This document shows positions 62,151 to 64,000 of a stretch of 64,000 nucleotides of DNA, one piece after another. Made by a program: the position numbers and the translations under genes. How positions within the stretch are numbered: position 1 is the first letter of the stretch; each line of letters starts with the position of its first letter. This stretch comes from Streptomyces sp. NBC_00078 (GTDB lineage: Bacteria > Actinomycetota > Actinomycetes > Streptomycetales > Streptomycetaceae). The notes beneath the pieces were generated by a model. The model was not told the origin of the DNA, made no database searches, and saw nothing but the letters and a program-made list of their open reading frames with translations. Location: contig NZ_JAPELX010000001.1 of the NCBI RefSeq assembly GCF_026343335.1, forward strand, positions 4,774,001-4,838,000, written 5' to 3'.

Positions 62151-62501
62151 GCTTTAAGGAAGGAGGCGACAGAGAGCTCGCGCGAAACGGGCTCAGCGCT
62201 TGGCTCGGCCCCCGGAGATGTCCGGCTCGGGGCGTCTTCGCGCGTGCACACGCCCGCTGGTGGGCCGTATCTCTGGAGTGCCTGGCCGGTGACGGCGGCG
62301 AACACGTTGTTGTCGTTCCCATTTGCCACGGCGAGGATGTGGCGCTGGCGGCGTGAGTCGGTGGGGTGGTGATCATCCCGGGGCGCCGCGTAGACCCTGA
62401 TCGCTGTTCAGGATGGTGAGGTGGCGGCGACCGGCACGGCCAGTTTCCGCATGGTCTGCATGGTCGCTGTCGGTAGACGGTATGCGGGCAGGCAGGGACG
62501 C

Positions 62502-62530
62502 ACGACATACATCAATCCAGTACATAGGCT
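62502..62530 (+). promoter_or_regulatory. Promoter of vapBC
   Basis: -35 ACGACA (62502-62507), 17-bp spacer, -10 TAGGCT (62525-62530). The predicted start would be within a few bases of the vapB ATG at 62542, so the transcript may be leaderless; no ribosome binding site precedes the ATG, which supports this. Confidence 0.45.
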
Positions 62531-62541
62531 ACGCTTGGTAC

Positions 62542-62802
62542 ATGTCCATGAAGCGCACGAACGTCTACGCCGACCCCGAGGACCTGGCGATCATCAAGGA
62601 GGCGGCCAAGCGGCGGGGCATAAGCGAGGCCGAGATCATCCGTCAGGGCATCCATCTCGCGGCCATGGCGAACCGGGTCTGGGACGAGCCGCTTTTCTCG
62701 CGGACGTTCGAGGGGCCGGGTCGTACGTCATCCAAGGCTGAGGTCCGTGACGCGGTCGCTGACGCGGTCCGCCGCGAGACGGACTCCGGAAGCGCCGCGT
62801 GA
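62542..62802 (+). CDS. vapB: VapB-type ribbon-helix-helix antitoxin
   Basis: 86 aa. N-terminal RHH: MSMKRTNVYADPEDLAIIKE, AAKRRGISEAEIIRQGIHLA. The C-terminal tail (EPLFSRTFEGPGRTSSKAEV) would block the toxin. Overlaps vapC by 4 nt (GTGA). A second in-frame ATG lies two codons in. It likely autoregulates its promoter. Confidence 0.88.
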   Translation: MSMKRTNVYADPEDLAIIKEAAKRRGISEAEIIRQGIHLAAMANRVWDEPLFSRTFEGPGRTSSKAEVRDAVADAVRRETDSGSAA

Positions 62803-63242
62803 TCATCGTCATCGCCGACACGTCCGGCCTCCTGGCCGCTCTCGACTTGACGCACCCGGAGCACGGAGCGGCGAATGAGGCGATCATGGCGGCCGGTCTC
62901 CTGGTCATGTCCCCCCTCCTGCTGGCGGAACTCGATCACGTGGCCACGCGCGAGTTGGGACGCGCAGCTGCCGTCAGCGCGGTCGACGACCTGCGGCGCT
63001 GGATGAGCCGGGGTCGGGTCGTCATGCCCGAGATCACGGAGGACCACTTGGGCGCCGCGCAGTCCGTCCGCGTCCGCTACGGCGCGCTCGACCTGGACCT
63101 CGCCGACGCGGTGAACGTGGCGCTCGCGGCCGACTACGACACCGATGCGATCCTCACCCTCGACCGAAGGGACTTCAGGGCCGTACGCCCCTTGGGCCGC
63201 TACAAGGCGTTCCGGGTACTCCCGGACGACCTTCCGCTATGA
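62799..63242 (+). CDS. vapC: VapC-type PIN-domain ribonuclease toxin
   Basis: 147 aa. PIN acidic residues: first Asp in IVIADTSGLLAALD, Glu in LLLAELDHVATREL, Asp in LDLADAVNVALAADYDTD, and Asp in ILTLDRRDF. Cleaves RNA when free of VapB. GTG start in the 4-nt overlap. Complete and apparently intact, in contrast to the vapC fossil at 47238-47465 with which it shares long stretches. Confidence 0.92.
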   Translation: MIIVIADTSGLLAALDLTHPEHGAANEAIMAAGLLVMSPLLLAELDHVATRELGRAAAVSAVDDLRRWMSRGRVVMPEITEDHLGAAQSVRVRYGALDLDLADAVNVALAADYDTDAILTLDRRDFRAVRPLGRYKAFRVLPDDLPL

Positions 63243-63396
63243 CGCGAGATCCTCGGCGGCCAAGCGCCTGCTCCCGCAAGGAAGTTGTGCCCCGTCTTGT
63301 CGAGACGCGCGATGAGCGGTAGGCGCCCGGCGTCGCCCGGGACGGGCAGGCTGAGTGCTCCGACCACGCGAACCTGCTCATGGTTGACGTGAAGTC

Positions 63397-63594
63397 GCAG
63401 GTCAGCGTTGTGCTGCAACGTGAGCGCGCTGCACCCGCAAGGCACTCGTGCCCTCCGCATGCCCCATCTTCGAGCGCGACACGTGCCAGAAAATGCGGGA
63501 GAGCCCCGCTCGCGTAAAAGCCCCAGGCTGTTGACCTGGGGCTTCAACAAGAGCGGGTGACGAGAATCGAACTCGCACTCTCAGCTTGGGAAGC
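63397..63594 (-). tRNA. att-like remnant C: 3' half of tRNA-Gly(CCC), terminator and downstream flank
   Basis: Minus strand: tRNA 3' half at 63551-63594 (CTTCCCAAGCTGAGAGTGCG, AGTTCGATTCTCGTCACCCG, CTC but no CCA), terminator AAGCCCCAGG/CCTGGGGCTT at 63518-63544, and downstream flank to 63397 that matches the flank of remnant A. The 5' half of the tRNA is absent. One base in the T-loop region differs from remnant B. Confidence 0.75.
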
Positions 63595-63694
63595 GACGGC
63601 GCCTGGACGGTCAGACAGCTTCTGGCCTGGCGGTGTGTGCTCGGGTGTGGCGCTCGGCAGCGCACCGCTGTTGACCGTGGTTGACCGGTCGCAA

Positions 63695-63712
63695 GGGCAC
63701 GCTATGGGCACG
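63695..63712. repeat. GGGCACG direct repeats beside att remnant C
   Basis: GGGCACG at 63695-63701 and 63706-63712 with the same 11-bp period and same upstream context (ACCGCTGTTGACC, GTGGTTGACC) as beside remnant B. No gene is supported between 63243 and 63825. Confidence 0.5.
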
Positions 63713-63825
63713 ACGCGGGCGATTGGGCGCAGGGAGTGCCTCTTCGCGGCTGACGACCACCTGAGCCCTGGAAGCGAGCGCTGACCGGGAAAGCACCGTT
63801 GCGCGAGCACAGGGAGGAGGGTTCA

Positions 63826-64000
63826 GTGCTGGCCGGACAGCCGGCCAAGCTGAGTGATTCCGTGCAGGTACAGAGGGCTGGCGACGAGTACGTCGCCGGC
63901 ATCGCTTGGACAGGCCCAGGCGGCTGGGTCGAGATCCCTGCCACCACCAACTTGGGAGCTGGTGTGGGCTCGGACGGTGAACGTGCCGCTGCGGGTGGTG
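63826..64000 (+). CDS. Unidentified gene, 5' part only
   Basis: GTG start preceded by GGGAGGAGG (63812-63820) five bases upstream, one of the best ribosome binding sites in the window. 58 codons are visible (VLAGQPAKLSDSVQVQRAGD, EYVAGIAWTGPGGWVEIPAT) with coding-type codon use, then the window ends. Not recognised. Confidence 0.45.
   Translation, partial: MLAGQPAKLSDSVQVQRAGDEYVAGIAWTGPGGWVEIPATTNLGAGVGSDGERAAAGG

Noticed and set aside
62395..62425. CAGGATGGTGAGGTG resembling the sequence just before the CGNR gene
   Set aside because: Only about 13 bases match and no CGNR coding follows; the palindrome is absent.

Overview
The window is high-GC DNA with the hallmarks of a Streptomyces chromosome: strong GC bias at third codon positions, GTG and TTG starts, 4-nt GTGA/ATGA stop-start overlaps, many secreted proteins, and gene families typical of the genus (SCO5918-type protein, CGNR zinc-finger regulator, sedolisin, TerD, PD40 propellers). 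All assignments come from reading the sequence and recalled family knowledge; no search was run.

Region 1 (1-20240) is most of a contractile injection system (CIS/eCIS) locus of the actinobacterial type, cut by the left edge. The minus-strand structural block, 5' to 3', is sheath, inner tube, a small zinc-motif protein, a 52-aa DUF6760 protein, a 1005-aa low-complexity VQR-repeat protein, a second tube protein, a LysM baseplate protein, a VgrG-like spike, and the first codons of one more gene at the edge. A second minus-strand block encodes a LuxR-type regulator, an exported PD40/CARDB protein, the DUF4255 cap protein and the AAA+ ATPase. Between the blocks, on the plus strand, are a DUF4157 putative metalloprotease or cargo protein and a 77-aa orphan. 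A single-pass membrane protein (18910-20238) closes the cluster and could be a membrane docking factor.

Region 2 (20.5-35.6 kb) has stress and secretion genes, including two parallel cold-shock-protein plus DEAD-box-helicase modules (22.9-24.8 and 33.1-35.0 kb) with nearly identical terminators, a sedolisin protease, an HTH/DUF4232-like membrane regulator, a lipoprotein, a PAP2 phosphatase and a MerR regulator. Gene fossils lie among them: a truncated alpha/beta hydrolase, an SDR tail and a DUF4097 gene with two frameshifts.

Region 3 (35.6-53 kb) carries an FAD/Fe-S oxidoreductase with a TPP enzyme, a large subtilisin, a lipoprotein-response regulator-sensor kinase operon followed by a vapC fossil, a PD40 secreted protein, TerD, and a divergent MFS exporter/LysR pair.

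Region 4 (53-64 kb) looks like an eroded integration hotspot. Three copies of a tRNA-Gly(CCC) 3' end with its terminator flank or interrupt it, two tyrosine-integrase fossils lie inside it, and the surviving cargo includes an ECF-like sigma factor with two related exported proteins, a Ser/Thr kinase split by a C7 homopolymer, a GNAT acetyltransferase, a GH30 glycosidase with a LacI-type operator, a SnoaL-like protein, a head-to-head fusion of truncated qor and lysR genes, and an intact vapBC toxin-antitoxin pair.
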